Source: Oscillospiraceae bacterium (lineage in GTDB: Bacteria > Bacillota > Clostridia > Oscillospirales > Oscillospiraceae). From it: a stretch of DNA of 64,000 bases. Every line of letters starts with the position of its first letter. Position 1 is the stretch's first letter. The stretch covers positions 62,001-126,000 of the forward strand of contig JAFZQE010000002.1 of the NCBI GenBank assembly GCA_017552325.1, in the 5' to 3' direction. Below, piece after piece: positions 31,936-42,303 of the stretch. Both the position numbers and the translations under genes were made by a program. The notes beneath the pieces were generated by a model. The model was not told the DNA's origin. It saw nothing but the letters and a program-made list of their open reading frames with translations, and made no database searches.

Positions 31936-32950
31936 GCGCCCGTCCTCCGTTCTCGATGACCACCGCGTGGCAGATGCCGGGGATGCTGTTCCCCTGCTGG
32001 GCGCTCAGCGGGCTCATCAGCGCGCCGGTCGCCGCGAAGAGAACGCGCTTCCAGACGCCCTTTGCCATCGCACGCAGGATATGCCCGCCCAGCACCGAAG
32101 CGCTGCAGCCGCAGCCGGAGCCCCCGGCGTTGACCTCCTGCGTCTTGAGGTCGTAGATCAGCACGCCGCAGTCCATATAGCGGACGCCGAGCCCGATCCC
32201 CTCGCGGCGGAAGAGCTCCTGCAGCAGGTCGTGCCCCAGCGCGCCGAGATCGCCGGTGAAGATCGCGTCATAGTCGGCGGGACCGCGCCCGGTGTCCTCG
32301 AAATGCGCCCGCAGCGTGTCGAAGGCCGCCGGGGCCATCGCCGCGCCCATAGCGTTGGCGTCTTTGATCCCCGCGTCGACGATGCTGCCGAAGGTCACAT
32401 GCGTCACCCGCGGCCCCTCGCCCCGGCCGAGAACGAGCGCGCCGGCGCCGGTCACCGTCCACTGCGCCGTCGGCGGGCGCTGGCCGCCGTATTCCAGCGG
32501 GAAGCGGTACTGCCGCTCGGCCGAGCAGAAGTGCGAGCCGGTGACGGCGGCCGCGGTCGAGGCATAGCCGCCGTCGATCAGCAGCGCGGCCAGGCCCAGG
32601 CCCTCGGCCATCGTCGAGCAGGCGCCGTAGAGCCCCAGGTAGGGCAGGCCCGAGTCCTTCATCGCGAAAGAGGAGCTTACGCACTGGTTCAGCAGGTCGC
32701 CGGAAAAAACCGCGTCCAGCGACGAGGGCGGCAGCGCGGCCTTGTCGCAGACCAGCGCAAAGCAGTCGCGCAGCATGCGGCTCTCGGCCTTCTCCCAGGT
32801 CTTCTCGCCAAAGGCAGAGTCCTCGGAGACGAAATCGAAGCAGTCTCTCAGCGGACCCTCTCCCTCCTTCTGTCCCGCGACCGCGGCGTGGCCGAGGATC
32901 GCCGGCGCGGAGGGCAGCAGGAGCGTGCGTTTTCCGATGCGTTTGTTCAT
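31919..32950 (-). CDS. spoVAD: Stage V sporulation protein AD
   Basis: 343 residues, thiolase-like fold: MNKRIGKRTLLLPSAPAILG, GACSTMAEGLGLAALLIDGG, HFCSAERQYRFPLEYG, then YDAIFTGDLGALGHDLL and VNAGGSGCGCSASVLGGHIL. This is the typical SpoVAD sequence; the protein binds dipicolinic acid and works with SpoVAC and SpoVAE on the inner forespore membrane. It is the first gene of the pair, transcribed toward lower coordinates. No convincing SigG promoter could be read in the 300 bp upstream (32951-33251). Confidence 0.95.
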   Translation of the reverse strand: MNKRIGKRTLLLPSAPAILGHAAVAGQKEGEGPLRDCFDFVSEDSAFGEKTWEKAESRMLRDCFALVCDKAALPPSSLDAVFSGDLLNQCVSSSFAMKDSGLPYLGLYGACSTMAEGLGLAALLIDGGYASTAAAVTGSHFCSAERQYRFPLEYGGQRPPTAQWTVTGAGALVLGRGEGPRVTHVTFGSIVDAGIKDANAMGAAMAPAAFDTLRAHFEDTGRGPADYDAIFTGDLGALGHDLLQELFRREGIGLGVRYMDCGVLIYDLKTQEVNAGGSGCGCSASVLGGHILRAMAKGVWKRVLFAATGALMSPLSAQQGNSIPGICHAVVIENGGRAHGNSD

Positions 32951-33056
32951 GCCCTTTCCCCTTTTCCTGTCAACTAAGCGTAGTTTGCCCGCTTTTGCGG
33001 GAAAAGCCGCGCCTCACAGCCTCCAATTCTTCCCAAAACTTTTCCCTCGTTCGCAC

Positions 33057-33085
33057 TTGACATAACTCCCCGGACAAGGTAAAAT
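33057..33085 (+). promoter_or_regulatory. Promoter of rny
   Basis: Perfect TTGACA (33057-33062), 17 bp, TAAAAT (33080-33085). It predicts a 5' UTR of about 160 nt, which contains an ACGGAC/GTCCGT hairpin near 33154-33178 and no gene. Confidence 0.85.
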
Positions 33086-33251
33086 AGATCGGATGGAATT
33101 TTGACGGGCATCAGGGGAGATACCTGCCGGATTCCGTGTATGAATACCACGGACGGATGCGTTTTATGGTCCGTCTTCCCTTAGATCCAATTGAATACCC
33201 ACGCAGTAACCACCGCGAAATTCTGAAAGAATGGAGGTGTGTTTACTTCTT

Positions 33252-34793
33252 ATGGACCTGTTAATAGGTATTTTGATCGGTCTTGTTGTCGGCGTCGCCG
33301 GCACGGTTATCATTTTCGTCATTCGTGAGAAAAACGCCCAGCGCACAATAGCCAACGCCGAAGAGCAGGCAAAACAGATCATCAACGAAGCTATTAAGAG
33401 CGGCGAGAGCAAAAAGAGAGAGTCTCTCGTCGAAGCAAAGGAAGAAATACACAAACGCCGCTCCGAGTACGAGCGCGAAGAAAAGGCACGCCGTGCCGAG
33501 CTGCAGAAGCAGGAACGCCGCCTGCAGCAGAAGGAAGAAAACCTCGACCGCAAGATCGACGCCGTAGAGAAGAAGAGCGACACGCTCAACGGCAAGATCG
33601 CCGCCGCCGAGGCCCAGCAGAAAGAGATCGCCCAGATCAAGAAGAGCCAGCTCGACATGCTCGAGCGCATCTCCGGCTTCTCCACCGAGGACGCCAAGGC
33701 CTACCTCATCGCGACCGTCCGCGACGACGTGACCCACGAAATGGCGCTGAAGGTGAAGGAAGTCGAAGCCCAGTTCAAGGAAGAAGCCGACGACCGCGCC
33801 CGCGAGATCATCGCCACCGCGATCCAGCGCTGCGCCGCCGACCACGCCAGCGAGATCACCGTCTCCGTCGTACCCCTCCCCAACGACGAGATGAAGGGCC
33901 GCATCATCGGCCGCGAGGGCCGCAACATCCGCAGCATCGAAACGCTGACGGGCTGCGACCTGATCATTGACGACACCCCCGAGGCCATCACGGTCTCCAG
34001 CTTCGATCCCGTCCGCCGCGAGGTGGCGAGGCTCGCGCTGGAGAAGCTGATCCAGGACGGCCGCATCCACCCCGCCCGCATCGAGGAAATGATCGCCAAG
34101 GCCCAGAAGGAGGTCAACGCCGCCATCAAGGCCGAGGGCGAGCGCGCCGTGTTCGAGACGAACATCCACGGCCTGCACCCCGAGATCGTCAAGCTGCTCG
34201 GCCGCATGAAGTACCGCACCAGCTACGGGCAGAACGTGCTGAACCACTCGATCGAGGTGGCGCACATCGCCGGGCTGATGGCCGCGGAGCTGGGCGTGGA
34301 CGTCAACACCGCCAAGCGCGCCGGCCTGCTGCACGACATCGGCAAGAGCATCGACCACGAGGTCGAGGGCAGCCACGTCACCATCGGCGTGGACATCTGC
34401 CGCAAGTTCAAGGAGTCCGAGGCCGTCATCCACGCGATCGAGGCGCACCACGGCGACGTGGAGCCGCACACGATCGAGGCCTGCCTCGTTCAGGCGGCCG
34501 ACGCGATCTCCGCCTCCCGCCCCGGCGCCCGCCGCGAGAACATCGAGAACTACGTCAAGCGTCTGGAAAAGCTGGAGGAGGTCTCCAAGAGCTTCCCCGG
34601 CATCGCGAGCTCCTATGCGATCCAGGCCGGCCGCGAGATCCGCGTCATGGTCAAGCCCGAGGAGGTCAGCGAGGACCAGATGGTTCTGCTGGCCCGCGAC
34701 ATCGCCAAGAAGATCGAGGAGGAGCTGACCTATCCCGGTCAGATCAAGGTCCATCTCCTGCGCGAGACCAAGGCCGTCGATTACGCGAAGTGA
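33252..34793 (+). CDS. rny: Ribonuclease Y
   Basis: 513 residues from the ATG at 33252 ([17 protein letters not shown]), 12 nt after GGAGGTG. One N-terminal membrane helix (1-22), a long charged coiled coil (about 30-190), a KH domain (about 205-270, with [12 protein letters not shown]), and an HD domain with LLHDIGKS (HD near 360) and EAHHGD. RNase Y is the membrane-bound endoribonuclease that starts mRNA decay in most Firmicutes. Length and domain order are normal. A single-gene unit with its own strong promoter and terminator. Confidence 0.96.
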   Translation: MDLLIGILIGLVVGVAGTVIIFVIREKNAQRTIANAEEQAKQIINEAIKSGESKKRESLVEAKEEIHKRRSEYEREEKARRAELQKQERRLQQKEENLDRKIDAVEKKSDTLNGKIAAAEAQQKEIAQIKKSQLDMLERISGFSTEDAKAYLIATVRDDVTHEMALKVKEVEAQFKEEADDRAREIIATAIQRCAADHASEITVSVVPLPNDEMKGRIIGREGRNIRSIETLTGCDLIIDDTPEAITVSSFDPVRREVARLALEKLIQDGRIHPARIEEMIAKAQKEVNAAIKAEGERAVFETNIHGLHPEIVKLLGRMKYRTSYGQNVLNHSIEVAHIAGLMAAELGVDVNTAKRAGLLHDIGKSIDHEVEGSHVTIGVDICRKFKESEAVIHAIEAHHGDVEPHTIEACLVQAADAISASRPGARRENIENYVKRLEKLEEVSKSFPGIASSYAIQAGREIRVMVKPEEVSEDQMVLLARDIAKKIEEELTYPGQIKVHLLRETKAVDYAK

Positions 34794-34800
34794 GTTTTAG

Positions 34801-34838
34801 AAAAGCCTGTGAAAGAGAGATCTTTCACAGGCTTTTTT
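34801..34838 (+). terminator. Terminator of rny
   Basis: A perfect 16-bp stem AAAAGCCTGTGAAAGA, GAGA loop, complement, then T6. It can also act toward the LCP gene on the other strand. Confidence 0.95.
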
Positions 34839-34891
34839 AGCTTTTGATTTGTAGAGAGCGGTGCCGCCCGGCGGGCGGCTTTTTTACATTC

Positions 34892-35944
34892 CTAATTATA
34901 GTACTCTGCGCCGCGGAGGAAGCCGCTCGTCGCGTGGAAGCCCTCGGCGTCGCGATAGACGAGGTCGAGGTTCTCCCGACGGATCGGCCGATTGTAGGGG
35001 TTGAGGCAGTCGTTGATCATGTCGAGCCAGGGCTCCGGCTCCAGGACGGTGTAGCTGAGGCCCGCGACGTCGGCGGGCGTGTTCGGCGCGGTGTGAAAGC
35101 GGATGTTCTCTCGCCCGCAGAGGAGGATCTGCCGCGCGAGCCAGGCGAAATTGGCCGCCGTAAGGTCGGTGTCCGTGTGCGAGGCCAGCAGCGCCGCCAT
35201 CTCCGGCAGGCGCGGCACCGAGCCGAGCTCCAGCAGCTGACCGAGCGCGGCGTCCATGAAGCGCTGCTGCATGGCCACGCGGTCGAGATCGCCGTTGAGG
35301 TAGCCGGAGCGATAACGCACCAGGACCGTGGCCTCCTCGCCGCTCAGACGGCGCAGCCCGGCGGGCAGGTGGATGTGCAGGTCCTGCGCCGCGTCGTCAT
35401 AGTCCATGGCCTGCGGCAGCTCGAAATCGATCCCGCCGACGAGATCGACCGCCTCGGTGAAGACCGCCAGGTCCACGACCGCGACGCAGTCCGGCGTAAA
35501 GCCGCAGAGGCGGCGGATCTCGCGCCGCAGCCCCTCCTTCGCGTCGCCGCCGCCGTTGGCCGTGCCGGCATAGACGGCGTTGAGCTTGCGGACCTGCCAG
35601 TCGAGGTTGACCAGGGTGTCGCGCGGGATGCTGACGAGATCCAGGCAGTGCGCCGCCGTGTCCAGCCGCCCGAGCAGGATCGTGTCGGTGCAGCCGTTCC
35701 CGTCGTCCAGGCCGGCCAGCAGCAGGGTATACACGCCGGCCTTCCGCAGAGAAGCGCCGGCCGAGGTCGGAAGCTCCGACTCCCCGCGCGCCGCCGCGTC
35801 GGGCACCGCGTTTTCAGCCTCCGGCTCCGCTTGGAGCGAAGGCGGCGTCTCCCAGCAGAAATACGCCGTCAGAACGATGAGCGCCAGCAGACCGAGCGCG
35901 GCCAGCGCGGGCAGCAGGCGGAAAAAGATCGATTTCTTTCGCAT
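34892..35944 (-). CDS. LytR-CpsA-Psr (LCP) family protein
   Basis: 350 residues: a basic start, one membrane helix (about 9-30), a low-complexity linker, then the external LCP domain. Conserved parts include TDTILLGRLD, SIPRDTLV (pyrophosphate-binding Arg), KLNAVYA, and YRSGYLNGDLDRVAMQQRFM. LCP enzymes move undecaprenyl-linked glycans such as teichoic acids or capsule onto peptidoglycan outside the cell. It may attach the polysaccharide made by the 2.8-12.5 kb operons, though the genes are not adjacent. A terminator separates it from rny, and it is divergent from mazF. Confidence 0.88.
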   Translation of the reverse strand: MRKKSIFFRLLPALAALGLLALIVLTAYFCWETPPSLQAEPEAENAVPDAAARGESELPTSAGASLRKAGVYTLLLAGLDDGNGCTDTILLGRLDTAAHCLDLVSIPRDTLVNLDWQVRKLNAVYAGTANGGGDAKEGLRREIRRLCGFTPDCVAVVDLAVFTEAVDLVGGIDFELPQAMDYDDAAQDLHIHLPAGLRRLSGEEATVLVRYRSGYLNGDLDRVAMQQRFMDAALGQLLELGSVPRLPEMAALLASHTDTDLTAANFAWLARQILLCGRENIRFHTAPNTPADVAGLSYTVLEPEPWLDMINDCLNPYNRPIRRENLDLVYRDAEGFHATSGFLRGAEYYN

Positions 35945-36094
35945 CGGAACATCCCTCCCTGTTTTTCCTATTATGCCCGCTTCCTCAGAAAATCAGACCG
36001 TGCGGCGGCCGTATATTTTTCACCCGGCCGTGGGAAAATAGCTGCAGTCCGACATATACTGTAGCAGAGCACAAACTGTCCCGGAGTGAGAAAC

Positions 36095-36442
36095 ATGACG
36101 GTCAAACGAGGAGAAATCTATTACGCCGACCTGAGCCCGGTGGTCGGCAGCGAGCAGGGCGGCGTGCGCCCGGTGCTGATCGTGCAGAACGACACCGGCA
36201 ACCGCCACAGCCCGACCGTGATCGCCGCGGCGATCACGAGCCAGCTCGGCAAGGCGAAGCTGCCCACCCACATCCACCTGTCCAGCCAGACGACCGGGCT
36301 GAACCGCGACAGCATCATCCTGCTCGAGCAGATCCGCACGCTTGACAAATCCCGCCTGCGCGAGCGCATGGGGCGGCTCGACGAGAGCACGATGAGCGCC
36401 GTGGACAACGCCCTGTCGGTCAGCTTCGGGCTGCAGGGATAA
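36095..36442 (+). CDS. mazF: MazF/PemK-type endoribonuclease toxin
   Basis: 115 residues from the ATG at 36095 ([13 protein letters not shown]), which follows GGAG by 10 nt. It matches Gram-positive MazF/Ndo[21 protein letters not shown] with the catalytic Arg, VIAAAITSQ with the Thr, and [13 protein letters not shown]. MazF cuts single-stranded mRNA at short sequence motifs and is normally held by a MazE antitoxin. No MazE-like gene is found directly upstream; only ~150 bp separates it from the divergent LCP gene. Either the antitoxin is elsewhere or the gene is regulated otherwise. Confidence 0.9.
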   Translation: MTVKRGEIYYADLSPVVGSEQGGVRPVLIVQNDTGNRHSPTVIAAAITSQLGKAKLPTHIHLSSQTTGLNRDSIILLEQIRTLDKSRLRERMGRLDESTMSAVDNALSVSFGLQG

Positions 36443-36465
36443 GGCGAGTTCGGAATGAAAGCATG

Positions 36466-36507
36466 AAAAAACCTCTTTGCTCATAGACTTGGGCAAAGAG
36501 GTTTTTT
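36466..36507 (+). terminator. Terminator of mazF
   Basis: AAAAAACCTCTTTGC (36466-36480) pairs fully with GCAAAGAGGTTTTTT (36493-36507). It overlaps the leader of the next gene, which starts 16 bp later. Confidence 0.9.
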
Positions 36508-36522
36508 GCTTGGGGGGACGGC

Positions 36523-36978
36523 ATGGAATACCCGATCGTGATCGAGGGACGCGCCTGCGGCAGGCTGACGGAGAGCCGGGACGGGCTCTACACCGTCTTC
36601 CGTGCGGAATGTCCGCGGCGGGACGGGCTGATCCGGCTCTGGCTGCACGGCGGCGGGCAGAACGCCTGCCTGGGCGTCCTCTCGCCCTGCGGGGAGCGCC
36701 TCGTGCTGACGCGGCGGCTGTCCCGCCTGGCGCGCGCCGAATTTCCGGCGCGGATCGAATATGCCTCCGACCGGCCGGAGGCTGGCGCGGAAGTGCGCGA
36801 GCCGCGTCCCGCTCCCCCGCCGGAGCCGCCGAAGGAGGCTTGGCGGGCGCTGCCGGACGGCAGTCTGATCGCCGCCGACGGCCGCATCGCCCTTCCCGCC
36901 GCGCTGCCGCCCTCCTCGCCGCTGGCCGGGCATTTACTGACGATCGGCGGCCGCGACTATCTTGTATTTCGGCCGTGA
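36523..36978 (+). CDS. Hypothetical protein, Pro-rich middle
   Basis: 151 residues with a good ribosome site (GGGGGGACGGC before ATG). The N-terminal ~80 residues look like a small beta domain (MEYPIVIEGRACGRLTES, GLYTVFRAECP, LIRLWLHGGG), then a Pro/Glu-rich linker (RPAPPPEPPKEAWRALPDG) and a short C-terminal beta part (HLLTIGGRDYLVF). The same type of protein is common in Oscillospiraceae, from memory, without known function. No signal peptide or membrane helix. The promoter of the next gene lies inside its last codons. Confidence 0.7.
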   Translation: MEYPIVIEGRACGRLTESRDGLYTVFRAECPRRDGLIRLWLHGGGQNACLGVLSPCGERLVLTRRLSRLARAEFPARIEYASDRPEAGAEVREPRPAPPPEPPKEAWRALPDGSLIAADGRIALPAALPPSSPLAGHLLTIGGRDYLVFRP

Positions 36979-36990
36979 ATGCGCTATAAT
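36962..36990 (+). promoter_or_regulatory. Promoter of pyrimidine-nucleoside phosphorylase gene
   Basis: TTGTAT (36962-36967), 17 bp, TATAAT (36985-36990). The -35 box is inside the end of the upstream coding sequence. Confidence 0.75.
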
Positions 36991-37025
36991 GATTTTATTA
37001 TCCTACACAGAAAGAAGCTGATCTT

Positions 37026-38330
<1,305 letters not shown>

Positions 38331-38366
38331 GAAAGGACATGGCGCCCGGGAAAACACGCAATAAGG

Positions 38367-38405
38367 AAAACCCCATCTCAACCAACAGGTGAGATGGGGT
38401 TTTTT
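38367..38405 (+). terminator. Terminator of pdp
   Basis: CCCCATCTCA (38371-38380) and TGAGATGGGG (38390-38399), flanked by A4 and T6. The rest of 38331-38499 shows no gene. Confidence 0.92.
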
Positions 38406-38499
38406 CAACTCAACGGATGCTTGATTGAAAACCGCTTCTCTGCATGCTACAGTTTTCTCAGAAACCATTCAGCCCGGGCATAAATCCCTGCTGCGCTTT

Positions 38500-38919
38500 T
38501 TATCCCTCGAAGTTCACGTAGAACAGCACGAGGAAGAGCAGCGCGACGGCGAAATAGGCCAGACCGACGTGGAGGATGAAGCCGTAGCCCTTGACGCGGC
38601 CCTTGCCCGTTTTGCGTTCAAGGTACTCCGCGTAAGTCTCCTGGCGGCCGCCCATGCCGGGGATCAGCATCCGCAGCGTATGACTGAAGGCATAGCCGAT
38701 GCCCACAAAGGCGCCCTCGTTCGACAGCGCGATCAGCGCCGCCGTCAGGATCAGCAGCACGCCGGGGAAGGTGAAGCTGTCACAGAGGATACGGTATCTC
38801 TCCGCCGCGTTCTCCGCCGCGCCGAAATTGCGCAGAGCGAAGGCCACGAATGCGATCAGCCCGCCGATCAGCGCGGTCACGGCGTACTTGATGATCCTGC
38901 TTTTTTTCTCGTCTTTCAC
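38500..38919 (-). CDS. DUF3899-like membrane protein
   Basis: 139 residues with three membrane helices (about 10-29, 48-70, 118-137). The motif CDSFTFPGVLLILTAALIAL followed by SNEGAFVGIGYAF matches the DUF3899 family of small Firmicute membrane proteins, function unknown. Between helices 2 and 3 is a cytoplasmic segment with YAEYLERKTGKGRVKG. The start overlaps oppF2 by 4 nt (ATGA), so it is translated with opp system 2, although it is not a known transporter part. Confidence 0.8.
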   Translation of the reverse strand: MKDEKKSRIIKYAVTALIGGLIAFVAFALRNFGAAENAAERYRILCDSFTFPGVLLILTAALIALSNEGAFVGIGYAFSHTLRMLIPGMGGRQETYAEYLERKTGKGRVKGYGFILHVGLAYFAVALLFLVLFYVNFEG

Positions 38920-40139
38920 AGGTTGAACTCTTTCCGGTAGGCAGCTTCCTCGGCGTCGTTGCAGTGGACGAAGTGGCCGGGGATGATCTCGCGCAGCGTG
39001 GGCTTGTCAACGCTGTAATCATGGGCGGCCAGGGCGTTGTAGGTGATCCTCTTGCGCCGCTTTTCAGCGCGCGGATCGGGCAGCGGGATGGCCGAGAGCA
39101 GCGAACGGGTGTAGGGGTGCATCGGATGGGCAAAGAGCTCGTCCGAGGGCGCCAGCTCCACCATGTTGCCGTAGTACATGACGCCGATACGGTCGGAGAA
39201 GTACTTGACGACGGACAGGTCGTGCGCGATGAAGAGGATCGTCAGACCCAGCTGGTCGCGCAGATCGTTGAGCAGGTTGATGACCTGGGCCTGGATCGAC
39301 ACGTCGAGCGCGGAGATCGGCTCGTCGGCGATCAGCAGGTCAGGCTTCATGATGACGCTGCGCGCGATGCCGATACGCTGACGCTGGCCGCCGGAGAATT
39401 CGTGCGGATAGCGCCCGGCGTGTTCGCGCACCAGGCCGACCATTTCGAGGATCTCATAGACCTTCTCGTCGATGTACTCCTTGTCGCGGATACCGTTGAT
39501 GACCAGACCCTCGGAGATGATCTCTCGCACGGTCATGCGGGGGTTCAGCGAGGCGATCGGGTCCTGGAAGATCATCTGGATCTGGGTGATGAGCTTGGTG
39601 TTCTTCGCCACGCGAAGCTCGTCCTTGTACTTCTTCTTCAGCTCCGCCAGCTCCTCGGGCTTGTCCTTCGCCTGCTCGAAGAGCTTCTCATAGCGCTCCT
39701 TGACCTCCTTGACCAGCTTGTCCGCGTACATCTTGTCGGAATTCTGATGGTCGATCTTGGCCTTGCGGATCTCCTCGCGGTTGTCGGAGATGCTCTTCTC
39801 CAGCTCCTGGCGGCGGGCCTCGGAAGCCGGGTCGCCGTCCTTGAGCTCGCGCAGCTCCTTGCGGGCTTCCTTGATCGCGTCCTTGTAGCTGCGGGTGCCG
39901 GCGCAGATGCGCTGACCCTTGAAGTAGATGCTGCCGGAGGTGATGTCGTAGATGCGGATGATCGAACGGCCGGTTGTGGTTTTGCCGCAGCCGGACTCGC
40001 CGACGAGGCCGAAGACCTCGCCCTTGTAGATGTCGAAGCTGACGTCGTTGACGGCCTTGTTCTCGTAGCTGCCGGACTTGAAATACTGACAGAGGTGCTC
40101 GACCCTCAGCAGGGGTTCCTGATTGCCGTTATTGCTCAT
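38916..40139 (-). CDS. Oligopeptide ABC transporter ATP-binding protein OppF with ~105-residue insertion (system 2)
   Basis: 407 residues, about 85 above normal. Walker A GESGCGKT (47-54), then after the strand GSIYFKGQRI an inserted charged helical block, about 82-185, with clear coiled-coil character (ARKELRELKDGDPASEARRQ, LFEQAKDKPEELAELKKKY), before the Q-loop IQMIFQDP (187-194). Signature FSGGQRQR, Walker B LLIADEP and switch His are intact. The insertion is in the same place as in OppD1 of system 1. It pairs with OppD2. It overlaps its neighbours by 4 nt on both sides. Confidence 0.88.
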   Translation of the reverse strand: MSNNGNQEPLLRVEHLCQYFKSGSYENKAVNDVSFDIYKGEVFGLVGESGCGKTTTGRSIIRIYDITSGSIYFKGQRICAGTRSYKDAIKEARKELRELKDGDPASEARRQELEKSISDNREEIRKAKIDHQNSDKMYADKLVKEVKERYEKLFEQAKDKPEELAELKKKYKDELRVAKNTKLITQIQMIFQDPIASLNPRMTVREIISEGLVINGIRDKEYIDEKVYEILEMVGLVREHAGRYPHEFSGGQRQRIGIARSVIMKPDLLIADEPISALDVSIQAQVINLLNDLRDQLGLTILFIAHDLSVVKYFSDRIGVMYYGNMVELAPSDELFAHPMHPYTRSLLSAIPLPDPRAEKRRKRITYNALAAHDYSVDKPTLREIIPGHFVHCNDAEEAAYRKEFNL

Positions 40140-42301
40140 CCAAGCTCACCTCCCGCCTTTTTCTTCATTCTCTCGATGCGGTCGACAATGATCTTCGGCG
40201 GATCCACTTTCGGCGCATCCGGATGCAGCAGCCAGGAGGCCGCCCAGTGCGTATCCGACACATAGAAGGCGGGCGGCTGCATCTCAAAGTCGATCTGCAT
40301 CGCGTACTTGTTGCGCACGGCAAAGGCGTCGCCCTCGGGCGGATAGATCATGTTGGGCGGCGTGCCCGGGATCGCGTCGAGCTTCTCCTTGGTATCCAGG
40401 TCGGGCATGGAGCTGAGCAGCGCCCAGGTGTAGGGATGGCGGGGATCGTAGAAGATCTCGTCCGCCGTGCCGAACTCAACGATCTTGCCGGCGTACATGA
40501 CGGCGATGTCGTCGGCCATGTTCGCCACGACGCCCAGGTCGTGGGTAATGAAGATGACCGACAGGTTGCGCTCGGCCTTGAGCTTGTTGATCAGCTCCAG
40601 GATCTGCGCCTGGATCGTCACGTCCAGCGCGGTGGTCGGCTCGTCGCAAATCAGGATGTCGGGGTTGGCGGCCAGAGCAATCGCGATGACGATGCGCTGG
40701 CGCATGCCGCCGGAGAACTCGAAGGGGTACTGGTTGTAGCGGATGCGGGGCTCGGGGATGCCGACCTCTTCCATCAGCTGGATCGCCTTTTCGCGGGCCA
40801 TGCTGCGGGTGACGCGGAAGACCATCTGAGAGCCGCGTTCCTTCATATAGTCGACGGTCTGCACGCTGCGCGCGTAGAAGTCGACCTGATCGGCGCTGCG
40901 GATGTACTCCTCATAGTGCTCGGTCATGTTGTCGATCGTGCGGGTGACGTTGTCCTTCAGCTCGTCCAGGTCGTAGACCACCTTCGGCACGACCTTCCAG
41001 TCGATCGTGCGCCCCTTGGCGATCAGTGCCTCGCGGCGGCGGGACTGGCGGGCGAAGCGGGCCTCCTCCTTGGGATTGCGCTTGACGGCGTTGAAGTAGC
41101 GCTCGATCGCGTCGGACATGGCGAAGCGGAAGGTGTAGGCGGCGGAGTCCTTGTTGATCTCCATGCGGTCGATGGAATCCTCGACCTCGCTCGCCAGGTC
41201 TTTCGCCCACTTGAGGGAGGCGCTCTTGTTCATGCCGCCCTCGGCAAAGACGAGGCGGTTGGCACGCAGGGTCTCGACGACCTTTTTCTTCTTCTCCAGC
41301 GCCTTGTTGAAGGACCAGGCGACGCCTTGCTCTTCCATCGCGAGAAAATCGTTCATGAAGTTCTGATCCAGGTAGTCCTTCGCCGTTTCGTTGAGATCTT
41401 CAACGGGCAGGGCATGGAGGTCGGCCTGGGGGTTCTTCATCTTGTAGTAGCCGATCCGGAAGAAGTCCGGCTCGGTGCGGCCGGTCAGCTCACGGAGCAG
41501 ATCCTCCGCATTTTTGACCGCGGCGGTGATGTTTTCCGGCACGCTCTGGTCCTTGGCGGCCTTGTAGCCGCGCACGGCCTCCCGCAGGTTCTGCGAGGCA
41601 GCGTCCAGCTTCTGGTCGTAGCCGTGGCTGAAGAATTCGTTTCTGACCTTTTTCAGATTGTCGGCAAGGGCCTTGACCGAGGACTTGACGTCGATCTTCT
41701 GTTTCTTCGAGGTCAGGAAGAGGAAGTCCTCGGTCTTGGCGATCAGATCCTCTGCCGCGGCGCGGGCCGTGTTGTAGGCGTTCTCCATGCGGATCGCCTC
41801 GGCGTTGAAGTTCTCAAAAGTCTTGATGCGCCCGTCGACCTGCGCCCTGCTGCCCTCGCCGAGGGCTGCGGCAGAATTGCTCTTGACCAGGCCGAGAATG
41901 TTGTCGAATTCCTTCTTCGCCTCGCGGCGGTTGCCCCTGTCCTTGAGGAGCATGGCCTCGGTGATCTGCTTACCGATCTTCACGATCGGGTTCAGAGAGG
42001 ACAGCGGGTCCTGGAAGATCATCGAGATCCGGTTGCCGCGGATGTCGCACATCTCTTCCTCGGTGATCTTGAGCAGATCCTTGCCGTCGTAGAGGATCTC
42101 GCCGCCCTCGATGATGGCGTTGCCGGCGAGGATGCCCAGGATGGCCTTGGAGGTGACCGACTTGCCGGAGCCGGATTCGCCGACGATGGCCAGCGTCTTG
42201 CCGCGCTCAAGTTTGAAGGAGATGTCGCGCACGGCCTTGACGGTGCCGCCGGAGGTGCGGAAGGAGATCTTCAGATTTTTAACATCCAGTATCGTTCCCA
42301 T
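40136..42301 (-). CDS. Oligopeptide ABC transporter ATP-binding protein OppD with ~385-residue insertion (system 2)
   Basis: 721 residues, more than twice the usual size. Walker A GESGSGKS (41-48) and Q-loop [11 protein letters not shown] (Q97) are at normal spacing. The insertion (about 118-500) is instead in the helical subdomain, between [12 protein letters not shown] and [12 protein letters not shown], where ~35 residues are usual. It is charged, mainly helical and Lys/Glu/Ala-rich. Signature FSGGMRQR (529-536), Walker B ILICDEP (549-555), switch His and the C-terminal oligopeptide segment are normal. The insertion lies where the ATPase touches the permease coupling helices, so it may change regulation or bind a partner (inference). 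Overlaps oppF2 by 4 nt. Confidence 0.87.
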   Translation of the reverse strand: MGTILDVKNLKISFRTSGGTVKAVRDISFKLERGKTLAIVGESGSGKSVTSKAILGILAGNAIIEGGEILYDGKDLLKITEEEMCDIRGNRISMIFQDPLSSLNPIVKIGKQITEAMLLKDRGNRREAKKEFDNILGLVKSNSAAALGEGSRAQVDGRIKTFENFNAEAIRMENAYNTARAAAEDLIAKTEDFLFLTSKKQKIDVKSSVKALADNLKKVRNEFFSHGYDQKLDAASQNLREAVRGYKAAKDQSVPENITAAVKNAEDLLRELTGRTEPDFFRIGYYKMKNPQADLHALPVEDLNETAKDYLDQNFMNDFLAMEEQGVAWSFNKALEKKKKVVETLRANRLVFAEGGMNKSASLKWAKDLASEVEDSIDRMEINKDSAAYTFRFAMSDAIERYFNAVKRNPKEEARFARQSRRREALIAKGRTIDWKVVPKVVYDLDELKDNVTRTIDNMTEHYEEYIRSADQVDFYARSVQTVDYMKERGSQMVFRVTRSMAREKAIQLMEEVGIPEPRIRYNQYPFEFSGGMRQRIVIAIALAANPDILICDEPTTALDVTIQAQILELINKLKAERNLSVIFITHDLGVVANMADDIAVMYAGKIVEFGTADEIFYDPRHPYTWALLSSMPDLDTKEKLDAIPGTPPNMIYPPEGDAFAVRNKYAMQIDFEMQPPAFYVSDTHWAASWLLHPDAPKVDPPKIIVDRIERMKKKAGGELG

Positions 42302-42303
42302 AC

